From Miltoncostaea sp050249835 (GTDB lineage Bacteria > Actinomycetota > Thermoleophilia > Miltoncostaeales > Miltoncostaeaceae), in contig JBFWPT010000010.1 of the NCBI GenBank assembly GCA_050249835.1, forward strand, positions 22,875-86,874: DNA of 64,000 bases, written 5' to 3'. A program made the position numbers and the translations under genes. The notes beneath the pieces are model-generated. The model did no database searches and was not told the origin of the DNA. It worked only from the letters and a program-made list of their open reading frames with translations. Positions 1-9,387 of the stretch are shown piece after piece (positions within the stretch are counted from its first letter, which is position 1; each line of letters begins with the position of its first letter).

Positions 1-26
1 GACCTGGGCCGCCGCGCTCTGCCAAG

Positions 27-1259
27 ATGCGCCCCGTGCGCCGACGGGTCGTGATCACGGGAGCGGGGGTCGTGAGCCCGCTCGGGACCGGTGCGGGCGC
101 GTTCTGGGACGCCCTCGCGGAGGGCCGCACCGGTGCCGCGCACGTGGACCTGGAGGCCGTGGGCACGATCTGCGCCTTCCCGGTCGCCGGCGGTGACGAC
201 GCGGAGGACCGCTTCGGCCGCCGCGAGGCGCGCCGCATGGACCGGGCCGGGCGCCACGCCGCCGTGGCCGGGGCCCTCGCCCTGGAGGACGCCGGGGATC
301 TCGGGGCGGACCCCGAGCGCGTCGGCGTGTCCCTCGGATGCGTCCACGGCGGCGCCGAGACGCTGCTCGAGGCGCACCGGGCCTTCCTGGAGCGCGGCCC
401 GGACCGGGTGGGGCCGTTCGCGATCCCCCTGTCGCTCACCAACTCGCCCTGCGCGGGCCTCGCCCGGGTGCTCGGCCTGCGCGGGCCGTCGGCCTCGCCG
501 GCCACCGCCTGCGCCGCCGGGTCGGACGCCATCGGCCAGGCGCTCACCCTGATCCGGGACGGCCGGGCCGACGCGATGATCGCCGGCGGCGCCGAGGCGC
601 CCATCTCGCCGCTCGTCATCGCCGGCTACGCCAAGCTCGGCGCGCTCACGCCCAGCACCAAGCCGCCGGAGCGGGCGTCGTCGCCGTTCGACGTGGGCCG
701 CGACGGATTCGTGATGGGGGAGGGCGCCGGGGTGCTGGTGCTGGAGGAGCGTGAGCACGCCCTCGCCCGCGGCGCGCGCATCTACGCGGAGCTCACCGGC
801 TACGGCACCTCGTGCGACGCCGGGCACCTGACCGACCCCGACCAGACGGGCGCCGGCCCGGCCCGGGCGATGGGCATCGCCCTCGCCGACGCGGGCCTGA
901 CGGGCGCCGACATCGGCTACGTCAACGCCCACGCCACCTCGACGACGGCCGGCGACATCGCCGAGTCGCGGGCGCTCGCGCTCGCCGGGCTCGGGGGCGC
1001 CGCGGTGTCGTCCACCAAGTCGGCCCACGGCCACGCCCTCGGCGCCGCCGGCGGCATCGAGGCGGTCGCGACCCTGATGGCGTTCGCCCGCGACGTCCTC
1101 CCGGCGACGCTCAACCTGGAGGAGCCGGACCCGGAGGCGCCGTTCGACCACGTCACGGCCCCCCGGCAGGCGACCGTCGCCCACGCCGCCTCGAACTCGT
1201 TCGGCTTCGGCGGCCACAACGCGTGCCTGGTCATGTCGCGGCACGACGCCGGGGCGTGA
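27..1259 (+). CDS. fabF: beta-ketoacyl-ACP synthase II (FabF-type)
   Basis: This 410-residue thiolase-fold condensing enzyme should extend acyl-ACP with malonyl-ACP in cytosolic fatty acid or polyketide synthesis. The catalytic triad is visible: nucleophile C162 in ATACAAGSD, H302 in NAHATST, and K331/H336 in KSAHGHALGAAGG, matching the order and spacing of E. coli FabF. The C-terminal NSFGFGGHN motif is also present and the length is normal. The ATG start follows only 26 bases of window, so upstream genes cannot be judged. The RraA-like gene overlaps its stop by 4 bp, so the two are probably translated together. No acyl carrier protein gene is visible, so it could be a secondary-metabolism paralogue rather than the housekeeping enzyme. 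Confidence 0.9.
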   Translation: MRPVRRRVVITGAGVVSPLGTGAGAFWDALAEGRTGAAHVDLEAVGTICAFPVAGGDDAEDRFGRREARRMDRAGRHAAVAGALALEDAGDLGADPERVGVSLGCVHGGAETLLEAHRAFLERGPDRVGPFAIPLSLTNSPCAGLARVLGLRGPSASPATACAAGSDAIGQALTLIRDGRADAMIAGGAEAPISPLVIAGYAKLGALTPSTKPPERASSPFDVGRDGFVMGEGAGVLVLEEREHALARGARIYAELTGYGTSCDAGHLTDPDQTGAGPARAMGIALADAGLTGADIGYVNAHATSTTAGDIAESRALALAGLGGAAVSSTKSAHGHALGAAGGIEAVATLMAFARDVLPATLNLEEPDPEAPFDHVTAPRQATVAHAASNSFGFGGHNACLVMSRHDAGA

Positions 1260-1906
1260 CGGGCGCGGTCCCCGAGGATCTCCGCCCCGTCGCCGAGGCG
1301 GTGAGCTGCTCGGCGATCTGCGACGCGATGATGCGTCTGCACGGCCACCGGGCGCACATCACCGACCTGGTGAGCCCGGTGCCGGAGCGGTGGCTGCTCG
1401 GGCCCGCCGTCACGATGCAGTTCCTGCCGCTGCGCGCGGACCTGCTCGACCCGGCCCGGCACGACTTCTCGCCCATGCTCGACGCCGCCGTCGCCGGGGG
1501 CGACCCCGCCGGGGCGGTGCTCGTCGTGTCGAGCTGGGGGCACCCGGACCAGCCGGTCGCGGGCGGCAAGAAGCTGTCGCGGCTGCGCAACCTGGGTCTC
1601 GCCGGGCTCGTGGCCGACGCCCGGCTGCGCGACTTCGCGGAGGTCGTCGACCTCGGCATCGGGGCCTGGTGCCGCGGCGAGACGGTGCGCCAGGGCGGGC
1701 ACGAGATCATGCCGTGGGCCGCGGGCGTGCCCGTCGCGGTCGGTGGGGTCACGGTGATCCCGGGCGACTGGGTCTACGCGGACGCCTCGGGCGCCGTCGT
1801 GATCCCGGCGGGCGACCTGCGGGCGGTGCTGGAGGAGGCCGCCGCCATCGAGGAGCGCGACGCCGCCGCGGTGGAGCGCATGTGCGAGGCGGACGCCCGC
1901 CGCTGA
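1256..1906 (+). CDS. RraA-like / HMG aldolase-family protein
   Basis: The 216-residue product resembles the RraA / dimethylmenaquinone-methyltransferase-like fold, whose members include 4-hydroxy-4-methyl-2-oxoglutarate aldolases and regulators of RNase E activity. Family-like stretches are the N-terminal SCSAICDAMM, the GLAGLVADARLRD core segment (usually G-x-V-x-D-G-x-x-R-D) and the C-terminal PGDWVYADASGAVVIP. The usual D-G of the active-site loop reads D-A here, so catalysis is not certain. The GTG start at 1256 forms a GTGA overlap with the fabF stop. A strong hairpin follows at 1957-1988. The substrate cannot be told from sequence. Confidence 0.75.
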   Translation: MTGAVPEDLRPVAEAVSCSAICDAMMRLHGHRAHITDLVSPVPERWLLGPAVTMQFLPLRADLLDPARHDFSPMLDAAVAGGDPAGAVLVVSSWGHPDQPVAGGKKLSRLRNLGLAGLVADARLRDFAEVVDLGIGAWCRGETVRQGGHEIMPWAAGVPVAVGGVTVIPGDWVYADASGAVVIPAGDLRAVLEEAAAIEERDAAAVERMCEADARR

Positions 1907-1956
1907 TCGCTCGTTCAGGACGCGTTCAGGGCAGGCGCGAGAAAGTGGGACGCGGA

Positions 1957-1988
1957 GGGCTCGCGACCTCCTCTCCGGTCGCGAGCCC
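1957..1988. terminator. bidirectional hairpin between convergent genes
   Basis: A perfect 12-bp stem (GGGCTCGCGACC pairing with GGTCGCGAGCCC) encloses an 8-base loop. It lies between the rightward RraA-like gene (stop 1906) and the leftward aztD remnant (stop 2003). A short mixed pyrimidine tract follows on the plus strand. There is no long T-run, so it is intrinsic-terminator-like rather than canonical. Confidence 0.6.
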
Positions 1989-2002
1989 CCTTGCGTTCCT
2001 GG

Positions 2003-3253
2003 TCACTCCGTTCCGAGGACCGCCATCGTCACCGGCGCGCCGCCGACGGCGAACGTCCGGGTCACCCGGAGGGGGTTCGTCGCCAGCTCCACCACGCGGC
2101 CGTTGGCCGGGTCCGACACGTAGACGCGCCGCTGCTCGCCGATCGCGATCCGCGGACGCGGCACGGAGAACCCGCCCGACAGGCTGAAGGCGCCCACGGC
2201 CTGCACGCTCCCGCGCACGGCGCCCGTGAGCGGGTCGATCTGGTGCACCCGGCCGTCCGTCGTCACCACGATGACGGAGCGGCTGTCGGCGTCGAGGGCG
2301 AACGCGCCGCGCGCACCCGGGACGGGGATGGTTGCGCTGGTGCGGGTGCGGGGGTCGACGCGGACGAGGGTCTGGGCGTCGAGGTCGCCGATGGCGTAGG
2401 GGAGGCCCTCGGCGGTGGAGAGGGTGAAGCTGCGGGCCTCGGGCGCGATGCCCGGCGCCGGGGCGACCCGCGTGGTGCGCACGCGCGGACCTGAGGTGTC
2501 GATGACGACGTAGCCGTCGGCGCAGGCGAAGGCGGCGCGGGTCGCGCCGAGGTCCGCCTCGCCGTGCATGGCCGCGCAGGGGATGCGGGTGCCGGTCAGG
2601 CGGCCGGTGCGCGTCGCGATCGCGAGCGTGCCGGGGAGGTCGTCCGCGGCGTTCGCCTGGAGGGAGACGATGTACCGGTCGCCCATCGGGACGGCGACGC
2701 CGTGGTGGGGGGTGCCGGTCCGGATGCGGACGGCGCCGCGCGCGCCACGCCCCAGGCGCGAGTGCTCGAGCACGGCGGCCACGCCGGTGCCGTCGTTGAA
2801 GATCGCGACCCTCGATCCGTGGCCGACGATGTGCGCGGGACGGTCGGCCACCACGGTGGCGCGCACCCGGGGGGCGCGGACGTAGTGGTGCGCGTGGTCG
2901 CCGTGCGGGACGGCCCAGCTGCCGCCGTCGAGCACCTTGACGCGGCCGGTCGCGCTGATGCCGGCGAGCACGTGCCGGCCGTCGCCGGCGGGGGAGAGGG
3001 AACCCGGCGCGCCGAGCGCGAAGCGCTTCAGGACCTTGCGGTTGCCCAGGTCCACGATCGTCACGCGGCCCTACGCGCCGTCGGACACGGCCAGGCGGAG
3101 GGCCGGCTCCTCGACCTCGCGGGCACCCCGCTCCACCTGGATCCCGTGGTCGTCGTCGTGATCGTGGTCGTCGTCCGGCGCGGCGAGCGCCGGTCCGGCC
3201 AGCAGGCCGAGCGTCCCGGCGGCCAGCAGGCCGGCGGCGAGTGTGCGTGACAT
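2003..3253 (-). pseudogene. aztD: AztD-like periplasmic zinc metallochaperone, interrupted by in-frame TAG
   Basis: AztD-type proteins are secreted beta-propellers that hand zinc to the AztC/ZnuA-type binding protein. The gene starts with a signal peptide (MSRTLAAGLLAAGTLGLL..ALA, ATG at 3253), followed by an Asp/His-rich zinc loop (DDDHDHDDDH). The propeller then runs to 2003 with MHGEADLG and ACADGYVVID segments. A TAG at 3071-3073 cuts the frame after residue 60 (LAVSDGA-stop-GRVTIVDL). Reading resumes in the same frame, so this is a substitution-type nonsense codon and not an indel. A GTG at 3062-3064 could restart translation but would give a product with no signal peptide. The gene is divergent from znuA across a Zur-like box. 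It is either a recent pseudogene or a single-base error. Confidence 0.8.
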
Positions 3254-3276
3254 CCAATGGCTCCTGTGTATGGTTA

Positions 3277-3291
3277 TGAGAATGACTTTCA
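3277..3291. promoter_or_regulatory. putative Zur operator in the aztD-znuA divergent region
   Basis: TGAGAATGACTTTCA is an imperfect palindrome (10 of 15 positions match its own reverse complement) that resembles actinobacterial Zur boxes of the TGAAAATNATTTTCA type. It lies between divergent zinc genes and overlaps the likely znuA start codons. A closely related 15-mer occurs before the Fur/Zur gene at 8665-8679. Repression by Zur when zinc is plentiful is inferred. Confidence 0.65.
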
Positions 3292-4196
3292 TTACCCTAC
3301 ACATCCGCCGACTGGTCACGAGCGCCCTCGTGACCGTCGCCGCCTTCGTCATCACTGCGACCCCCGCGACCGGCGCGCAGCCGACCGTGGTGGCCACGAC
3401 GACGATCCTCGGGGACGTCGCCCGCGTGATCGCCGGACCCGACGCGCGCGTCGTCACGCTCATGCCGGTGGGGGCGGACCCGCACTCCTGGGCCCCCTCC
3501 GCGCGGCAGGCGGCGTCCGCGCGCGGCGCCCGGCTGCTGATCGCCAACGGCTCCGGGCTCGAGAGCGGCATGCGGGCCTTCCTCGGATCGGTGCGGGACG
3601 ACGGCGTCCCCGTGCTCGAGGTGGCACCGCGCGCCGCGCCCCGTCCGTCGCCGGACGGGGAACCCGATCCCCACTTCTGGACGGACCCTCGGCGGATGGA
3701 ACTGGCGGCCCGCGCGATCGCCGACGCGCTCGGTGACCGGCTCTCCCCGGCGGCGGCGGCCCGGGTCACCGCCCGCGCCACGGCCTACCGCGCGGTCCTG
3801 CGCCGCGAGGACCGCCGCATCCGCGCGAGTCTCCGGCGCGTCCCGGTGGCGAAGCGGGTCATCGTGACCAACCATCACGTGCTCGGCCACTTCGCCCACC
3901 GGTACCGGTTCCGGGTGGTGGGCGCCGTCATCCCGAGCACGAGCACCCTGGCGTCGCCGAGCGCCGCCGATCTCGCGGACCTGGTGCGCGTGATCCGGCG
4001 GGAGGGCGTCCGCGCCATCCTCGTCGACTCCTCCAGCCCGCGCGCGCTGGCCGACGCCCTCGCCGACGAGGCCGACACGCCGGTGCGCGTGGAGACGCTC
4101 TTCAGCGAGTCGCTCGGCCCGCGCGGGTCCGGGGCCGCGACCTACCTGGGGATGCTCCGCGTCAACACCGGCCGCATCATCCGGGCCGTCCGCTGA
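3282..4196 (+). CDS. znuA: zinc ABC transporter substrate-binding protein (ZnuA/AztC-type)
   Basis: This is an extracytoplasmic metal-binding protein of the cluster A-1 (TroA/ZnuA) family. It has a short twin-arginine-containing signal sequence (HIRRLVTSALVTVAAFVITATPATGA). Ligand-type histidines appear in GADPHSWAPSARQ, in DPHFWTDPRRM and in TNHHVLGHFAHRY, and the late acidic ligand region is ILVDSSSP. The His-rich loop of many ZnuA proteins is missing, which fits partnership with AztD. ATGs at 3270, 3276 and 3282 are all possible. None has a good Shine-Dalgarno sequence and the Zur-like box overlaps them, so the message may be leaderless. No ABC ATPase or permease gene is adjacent, so the transporter must be encoded elsewhere. 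Confidence 0.85.
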   Translation: MTFITLHIRRLVTSALVTVAAFVITATPATGAQPTVVATTTILGDVARVIAGPDARVVTLMPVGADPHSWAPSARQAASARGARLLIANGSGLESGMRAFLGSVRDDGVPVLEVAPRAAPRPSPDGEPDPHFWTDPRRMELAARAIADALGDRLSPAAAARVTARATAYRAVLRREDRRIRASLRRVPVAKRVIVTNHHVLGHFAHRYRFRVVGAVIPSTSTLASPSAADLADLVRVIRREGVRAILVDSSSPRALADALADEADTPVRVETLFSESLGPRGSGAATYLGMLRVNTGRIIRAVR

Positions 4197-4234
4197 TGGA
4201 CCGGCCCGAGACCATCACCGATCAGGGAGCATCT

Positions 4235-5464
<1,230 letters not shown>

Positions 5465-5465
5465 C

Positions 5466-5702
5466 GTGGCGCGCCGCTGCCAGCTCACCGGCGCCGGACC
5501 GGTCTCCGGCAACAACGTCTCGCACTCGAACCGGCGCACCAAGCGCCGGTTCCAGGTGAACGTCCAGTCCCGGCGGTACTGGGTGCCCGGCGAGGGGCGC
5601 TGGGTCACGCTCCGCCTGAGCGCACGGGCGATCAAGACGATCGACAAGATCGGGATCGAGAAGGCCCTCGTCACCATCCGCGCCCGCGGCGAGAGGGTCT
5701 GA
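5466..5702 (+). CDS. rpmB: 50S ribosomal protein L28, cysteine-poor paralogue
   Basis: This 78-residue L28 protein has the family signature CQLTGAGPVSGNNVSHSNRRTKRRF at its N-terminus and a KTIDKIGIEKAL segment near the end. It lacks the two CxxC pairs of zinc-ribbon L28. In bacteria, zinc-free ribosomal paralogues are commonly Zur-repressed and replace the zinc-containing forms to release zinc. It starts one base after the CobW stop (GTG at 5466) and is followed three bases later by rpmG, so all belong to one zinc-responsive operon. Confidence 0.9.
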   Translation: MARRCQLTGAGPVSGNNVSHSNRRTKRRFQVNVQSRRYWVPGEGRWVTLRLSARAIKTIDKIGIEKALVTIRARGERV

Positions 5703-5705
5703 GCG

Positions 5706-5870
5706 GTGGCGAAGACCGGAGCACGGGTGGCCATCCGGATGGTGTCGACCGCGGGGACCCACCACGTCTACATGACCACGAAGAACCGCCGGAACAACCC
5801 CGATCGGCTCGAGTTGAGGAAGTACGACCCCATCGCCCGCGCCCACGTCATGTACCGGGAGGCCCGGTGA
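5706..5870 (+). CDS. rpmG: 50S ribosomal protein L33, zinc-free paralogue
   Basis: The 54-residue protein has the L33 pattern: MAKTGARVAIRMVSTAGTHHVY, then TTKNRRNNPDRLELRKYDP and a C-terminal HVMYREAR. All four zinc-binding cysteines of C+ L33 are absent. This is the C- form usually made under zinc limitation. The GTG start lies three bases after the rpmB stop and its TGA overlaps the next gene in a GTGA. Together with L28 it indicates ribosome remodelling controlled by the upstream Zur-like box. Confidence 0.9.
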   Translation: MAKTGARVAIRMVSTAGTHHVYMTTKNRRNNPDRLELRKYDPIARAHVMYREAR

Positions 5871-6076
5871 CCGCGACCGGGAGGGTGGCGAAGGTCTTCC
5901 TCTGCGAGAAGGGATGCCGCGTGGAGTCGATCTGGTCCGTGCCGACGACGTGCAGGGTGAAGCTCGGCCGACGCGAGGAGTGCGGTCTGCCCCTCCACCG
6001 CATCGGCGAGCTGCCGGAGTCCGTCCAGCGGACCCTCAACCCCCTCAAGGCGTCGAAGCGCTCCAGCGGAGGCTGA
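5867..6076 (+). CDS. small four-cysteine protein of unknown function in the zinc operon
   Basis: I do not recognise this 69-residue protein. It has cysteines at 13, 17, 29 and 39 (C-x3-C-x11-C-x9-C), spaced like a small metal-binding fold, and a basic C-terminus. It is not L31, L36, S14 or S18 by eye. It overlaps rpmG by four bases (GTGA) and ends the operon begun by znuA, so it is likely co-expressed under zinc limitation. It could be a zinc-handling or ribosome-associated factor. It could also be a chance frame, although the coupled start argues against that. Confidence 0.6.
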   Translation: MTATGRVAKVFLCEKGCRVESIWSVPTTCRVKLGRREECGLPLHRIGELPESVQRTLNPLKASKRSSGG

Positions 6077-6178
6077 CCTTGCGCGACGGCGGGTCCCGTC
6101 CCTCGATGGGCTGATCGTCCGCGGGGGCGTCCACGGCATGCACCTGGTGGTCGTCCTCGCCGGGCGGTGCCGCCGCCC

Positions 6179-7399
6179 TCAATGGGCGTGGGAGTGGGCC
6201 TCGCCGAGCCGGTCCTGGCCGACGTGGGTCGCCAGCACGACGGCGAGCGCCGTCGTGATCGGGACGGCCGCGATGAGGCCGATCGAGCCGACGAGGGTCG
6301 CGACGATCTCCGCCGCGACGAACTCGCTGTTGAGGGCGTCGCCGAACGACGTGCCCCCCACGCTGAAGATCAGCAGCACGGGCAGGGACGCCCCGGCGTA
6401 GGCGAGCACGAGCGTGTTGACGGTCGCGGCGATGTGGTCGTGGCCGACGGACAGGCCCTCGGAGAACAGACGGCGCCCGCCCAGGTGGGGATCCGCCCTG
6501 CGCAGGGCCATGACCGTGGACGCCTGCGTGACGGTGAGGTCGTCGAGCACGCCGAGCGCGCCGATGACGATGCCGGCGAGCAGCAGCCCCTGGATCGAGG
6601 TGTCCGTGGTGGCGCTCAGGATCGACGCCTCCTCCGACCCGAACCCGGTGATGTGCGCCACGTCGGTGGCGAACTCCGCCAGGCCGAGCGTGATGCCGAG
6701 GGCGACGGAGGTCCCCAGCGCGGCGGCCACGGACTTCGGGCCGAGGCCGTGTGCAAGGGGGATGGTGATGAGCATGATGGCGAGGGCGCCCACGGTCGCG
6801 ACCGCGACGGGCTCGTGCCCCTCCAGGATGCCGGGGACGACGAACAGGACGACGATCCCGAGGCTGAACCCGAGGCCGATGAGGGCGCGGAGCCCCTGCC
6901 AGCGCGACGTGATGATCACCAGGGCGGCGAAGGCGAGCGTGAGCCACAGCAGCGAGGACCGGCGCTCGAAGTCGGAGAAGTTGTACCGGTCGGCTGGGAC
7001 GCCGCCGACGGTCGCGTCGTCGGGGAGCATCGAGTCGGCCACCCGGACCTTGTCGCCGACGCCCACGTCGATCTGCCCGCGGAGGTCGAAGGCCGTCGAC
7101 TCGCCGCGGTCCGCGCCCGAGTCCAGGCGCACCGTGACGCGCCGGCACTCGGGGGAGCCGGGCCCGGTGCCGGGCTCGGCCGACGTGACGGTGAGGCACC
7201 CCTCGGCATCCACCGCCGTGACCGTGGCCGACTCGGTGGCGAGCTGCCCGAAGCCCGGCGGCCGCTCGATGTCCTCTCCCTCGGGCCAGAGCGCCACGAG
7301 GCCGGCGATGGTCACGACGGCGAGGACGCCGAGCACCACCAGCAGCGCGTTGGCCACGTGGGACCGGTAGGGACGGGGGAGGCGGAGGCCGCGGTTCAC
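6179..7399 (-). CDS. YibE/F-family integral membrane protein
   Basis: This 406-residue protein matches the YibE/F family, multi-pass membrane proteins of unknown transport function. An N-terminal membrane anchor (ANALLVVLGVLAVVTIAGLVALW) precedes a small extracytoplasmic OB-like region. Seven or so hydrophobic helices follow, with the family-typical GVLDDLTVTQASTV, and NTLVLAYAGASLPVLLIF and VGTIGLIAAVPITTALA-like segments. The C-terminus is His-rich (GEAHSHAH). The GTG start overlaps the stop of the broken M28 gene (GTGA). Location next to Zur-controlled genes and the His-rich tail make metal transport an attractive but unproven idea. Confidence 0.85.
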   Translation of the reverse strand: MNRGLRLPRPYRSHVANALLVVLGVLAVVTIAGLVALWPEGEDIERPPGFGQLATESATVTAVDAEGCLTVTSAEPGTGPGSPECRRVTVRLDSGADRGESTAFDLRGQIDVGVGDKVRVADSMLPDDATVGGVPADRYNFSDFERRSSLLWLTLAFAALVIITSRWQGLRALIGLGFSLGIVVLFVVPGILEGHEPVAVATVGALAIMLITIPLAHGLGPKSVAAALGTSVALGITLGLAEFATDVAHITGFGSEEASILSATTDTSIQGLLLAGIVIGALGVLDDLTVTQASTVMALRRADPHLGGRRLFSEGLSVGHDHIAATVNTLVLAYAGASLPVLLIFSVGGTSFGDALNSEFVAAEIVATLVGSIGLIAAVPITTALAVVLATHVGQDRLGEAHSHAH

Positions 7400-8200
7400 A
7401 GGCGCAGGACCATCTCCGTGACGGTCTCACCCACGATGTCGAGGCTCCGCGGGGAGATCTTGTCGAGCGTGTCGCGGAGGGTGTCCCGGTGGCGGTAGGA
7501 GAAGTCGATGAGGTCGATGGCCGGGATCCCCGCCTGCACGAAGGGGACGTGGTCGTCGAGGATCGCGCCCTGCGTGCGGTCCGGGAACGTCCCCAGGGTC
7601 CCCACACGGCGGGCCGCCTGCCGCAGGCGCGCCCACAGGGCGTGATCGGAGCCCGCCTCGCGGGGCAGTGACAGGTCGTGGTTCCCGACGTAGTCGAGCA
7701 GGATCATCGTGCCGACCTCGTTCCGGTGGGCGCGCACGTACGCACGGCTGCCGCGCAGGCCGTCGCGCCAGAAGTTCGTGGACCCGGCGGGCTCCTCCTC
7801 CCCGTCGAAGAGGACGAACCGCAGTCGCGGTCCCGGCGGCGCCGTCGTTGGCCCCGAGGTGGCCGATCGGACGGGCCTCGGTGTCGTAGTGGGCCCCGAT
7901 CACGACCGCGGGCCGCGTCCCCGGGAGGTGCCCCACGACGTTCCGGAGGCCACCGGGCACCCGCTCGAACCGCCCGGCGGGGAGCTGGCGGCGCAGGCGT
8001 TCCGCCAGCCGCCGCGATGCGGCCGACCCGGCGGGCCGGGGTCCGAACCCCAGCTGGGCGCGGACGTCGGCGAACGCGCGCCGGGCGTCGAACCGGTCCC
8101 CCGACGGTGCCGGCGCCGGGCCCGGCGCGCCGCCGCAGGCCGCGGGGACGAGGGCCAGCACGACGAGGCCGAGGATCCCGGCGGACCGGCCGAGGGTCAG
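7396..8200 (-). pseudogene. M28-family lipoprotein metallopeptidase, frameshifted by an internal deletion
   Basis: The N-terminal part is a lipoprotein signal (LVVLALVPAACGG) and an M28 zinc-peptidase start: NVVGHLPGTRPAVVIGAHYDTEARPIGHLGANDGAAGT. Right after GANDGAAGTA the frame breaks. A second frame continues RLRFVLFDGEEEPAGSTNFWRDGLRGSRAYV and runs to LILLDYVGN, DHVPFVQAGIPAIDLIDF and the stop at 7396. The helix normally linking these parts is missing, so this looks like a deletion of a few dozen bases and not a one-base sequencing slip. A CTG at 8200 overlapping the upstream TGA is the likely original start. Zinc ligands H (GAHYDT), D (GANDG) and E (GEE) are present but split between frames. 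Confidence 0.75.
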
Positions 8201-8640
8201 GCGCGCGCCGGCCTCCGGCCGCGGAGGACCACGTCGTGGCCCGTCAGCTCGATGCCCATCCGGGCGGCGACGTCCTGGATCGCCTGCTCCAAGGCCTCGT
8301 CCTCGAAGGACCGCACCTCCCCCGAGGTCTCGTCGAAGAGGTGATGGTGATGGTGCCCCGGATCCGCGATCTCGTAGAGGGCCACGCCGGCCTCGCCGGT
8401 CGTGCGGTGCAACAGCCCGAGCCTGAGCAGCTCGTCCAGGACGCGGTAGACGGAGGCCTGCGAGCCCGGGGAGCCGTCGGCGCGCAGGCGGTCGGCGATC
8501 GCCTGCGCCCCGATGAGGCACTGGGCGTCGCGCGCCATGAACTCCACGACCCGTTCACGGGCCGCGCCAGAGCGGAGACCGGCACCCGAGATCCGCTCGC
8601 GCGCGAGGGTGAGCCACCGCTCCTGCAGCCCGGGGTCCAT
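8197..8640 (-). CDS. zur: Fur-family regulator, probably Zur
   Basis: This is a 147-residue Fur-superfamily repressor. Its N-terminal winged helix contains LIGAQAIADRLRADGSPGSQASVYRVLDELLRLGLLHR. The metal-sensing segment is DPGHHHHHLFDETSGEVRSFEDEAL, with the H-H-H-H-H core of the family. The structural CxxC pair is absent. Zur, and not Fur, is inferred from the neighbouring zinc genes and the shared 15-bp operator. An ATG at 8640 is chosen; a TTG at 8670 would add ten residues and lies inside the operator. An operator-like site directly upstream suggests autorepression. The downstream M28 and YibE/F genes overlap end to end and should be co-transcribed. Confidence 0.85.
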   Translation of the reverse strand: MDPGLQERWLTLARERISGAGLRSGAARERVVEFMARDAQCLIGAQAIADRLRADGSPGSQASVYRVLDELLRLGLLHRTTGEAGVALYEIADPGHHHHHLFDETSGEVRSFEDEALEQAIQDVAARMGIELTGHDVVLRGRRPARA

Positions 8641-8664
8641 GCGCCCGGAGGTTACTCCATCATC

Positions 8665-8679
8665 CGACAATGGTTCTCA
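8665..8679. promoter_or_regulatory. putative Zur operator before the zur gene
   Basis: Read on the minus strand the site is TGAGAACCATTGTCG, matching the box at 3277-3291 at 10 of 15 positions and sharing its TGAGAA half. It lies 25 bp before the chosen zur start, in the short gap after SCO1, so it would allow zinc-dependent autoregulation. Confidence 0.55.
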
Positions 8680-8693
8680 TGATCGGGCCTGCG

Positions 8694-9377
8694 TCAGGTC
8701 TGGGCCAGGCGCTCCAGGTCCCGCGCGACGGTCTCGGCCTCGAAACCCACGGGGTACGCCGTCACGAGCTCGCCCGAGGCGTTGACCCCGTAGATGAGCG
8801 ACGTGTGCTCGATGAGCTCCGGGCTGTCCTTGGGGACGTCGGTCGCGACGCCCCAGTCCGCCCAGACGGCCTCGAGCTCGGCGCGCGAGCCGACGGTGTA
8901 GTCGACGAACCCGCCCACGCCCTGGCGCTCCAGGAACGCCTCGACCACCTGGGGCGTGTCGCCCTCCGGGTCCACGGACACGGCGATCACCTTCGTCGCC
9001 TCCCCGGCGTCCCCGGCCTGCCGCCGCGCCTCGGCGATGGTGCTCATGATGAGCGGGCAGACGTCCGGGCAGGTCGCGTAGACGAAGGTCACGAGCACCG
9101 GGCCGCCGCGCAGGTCCTTCAGGTCCACCGGCCGGCCGGCCACGTCGTCGAGGGCGAGCGGCGGCGCCTGGCGCACCGGGCTGATCGTGCCGCCCTCGTA
9201 GGTGACCGTGCCGATGACGTGGCCGTCGTGGTCCGTGGCGACGTGCTCGCCGTGGGCGGAGTCCGCCGTCGGGGTGGCGGTGGTGCCCGCCGACCCGGCG
9301 TCGTCCTCGGACGCGCACCCGGCCGCGGCGAGCGCGGCGGCGGCGAGGAGGCCGGCGAGGGTGGCGCGGCGTCGCAT
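8694..9377 (-). CDS. SCO1/SenC-family copper chaperone lipoprotein
   Basis: This thioredoxin-fold protein has a lipoprotein signal (LAAAALAAAGCAS) and is expected at the outer face of the membrane, delivering copper to the CuA site of cytochrome oxidase or acting in redox defence. The copper ligands are visible: CPDVC in VYATCPDVCPLIM and the distal His in LIEHTSLIYGV. The family signature SVDPEGDTP lies between them. ATG at 9377 is preferred over an in-frame GTG at 9386. The extra HGEH and DHDGH segment after the signal peptide may bind metal. It is followed by zur on the same strand. Confidence 0.88.
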   Translation of the reverse strand: MRRRATLAGLLAAAALAAAGCASEDDAGSAGTTATPTADSAHGEHVATDHDGHVIGTVTYEGGTISPVRQAPPLALDDVAGRPVDLKDLRGGPVLVTFVYATCPDVCPLIMSTIAEARRQAGDAGEATKVIAVSVDPEGDTPQVVEAFLERQGVGGFVDYTVGSRAELEAVWADWGVATDVPKDSPELIEHTSLIYGVNASGELVTAYPVGFEAETVARDLERLAQT

Positions 9378-9387
9378 CGCGCCCACG

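Noticed and set aside
3071..3073. TAG in aztD read as pyrrolysine or programmed readthrough
   Set aside because: No pyrrolysine genes or readthrough context are visible; a mutation or sequence error is simpler.
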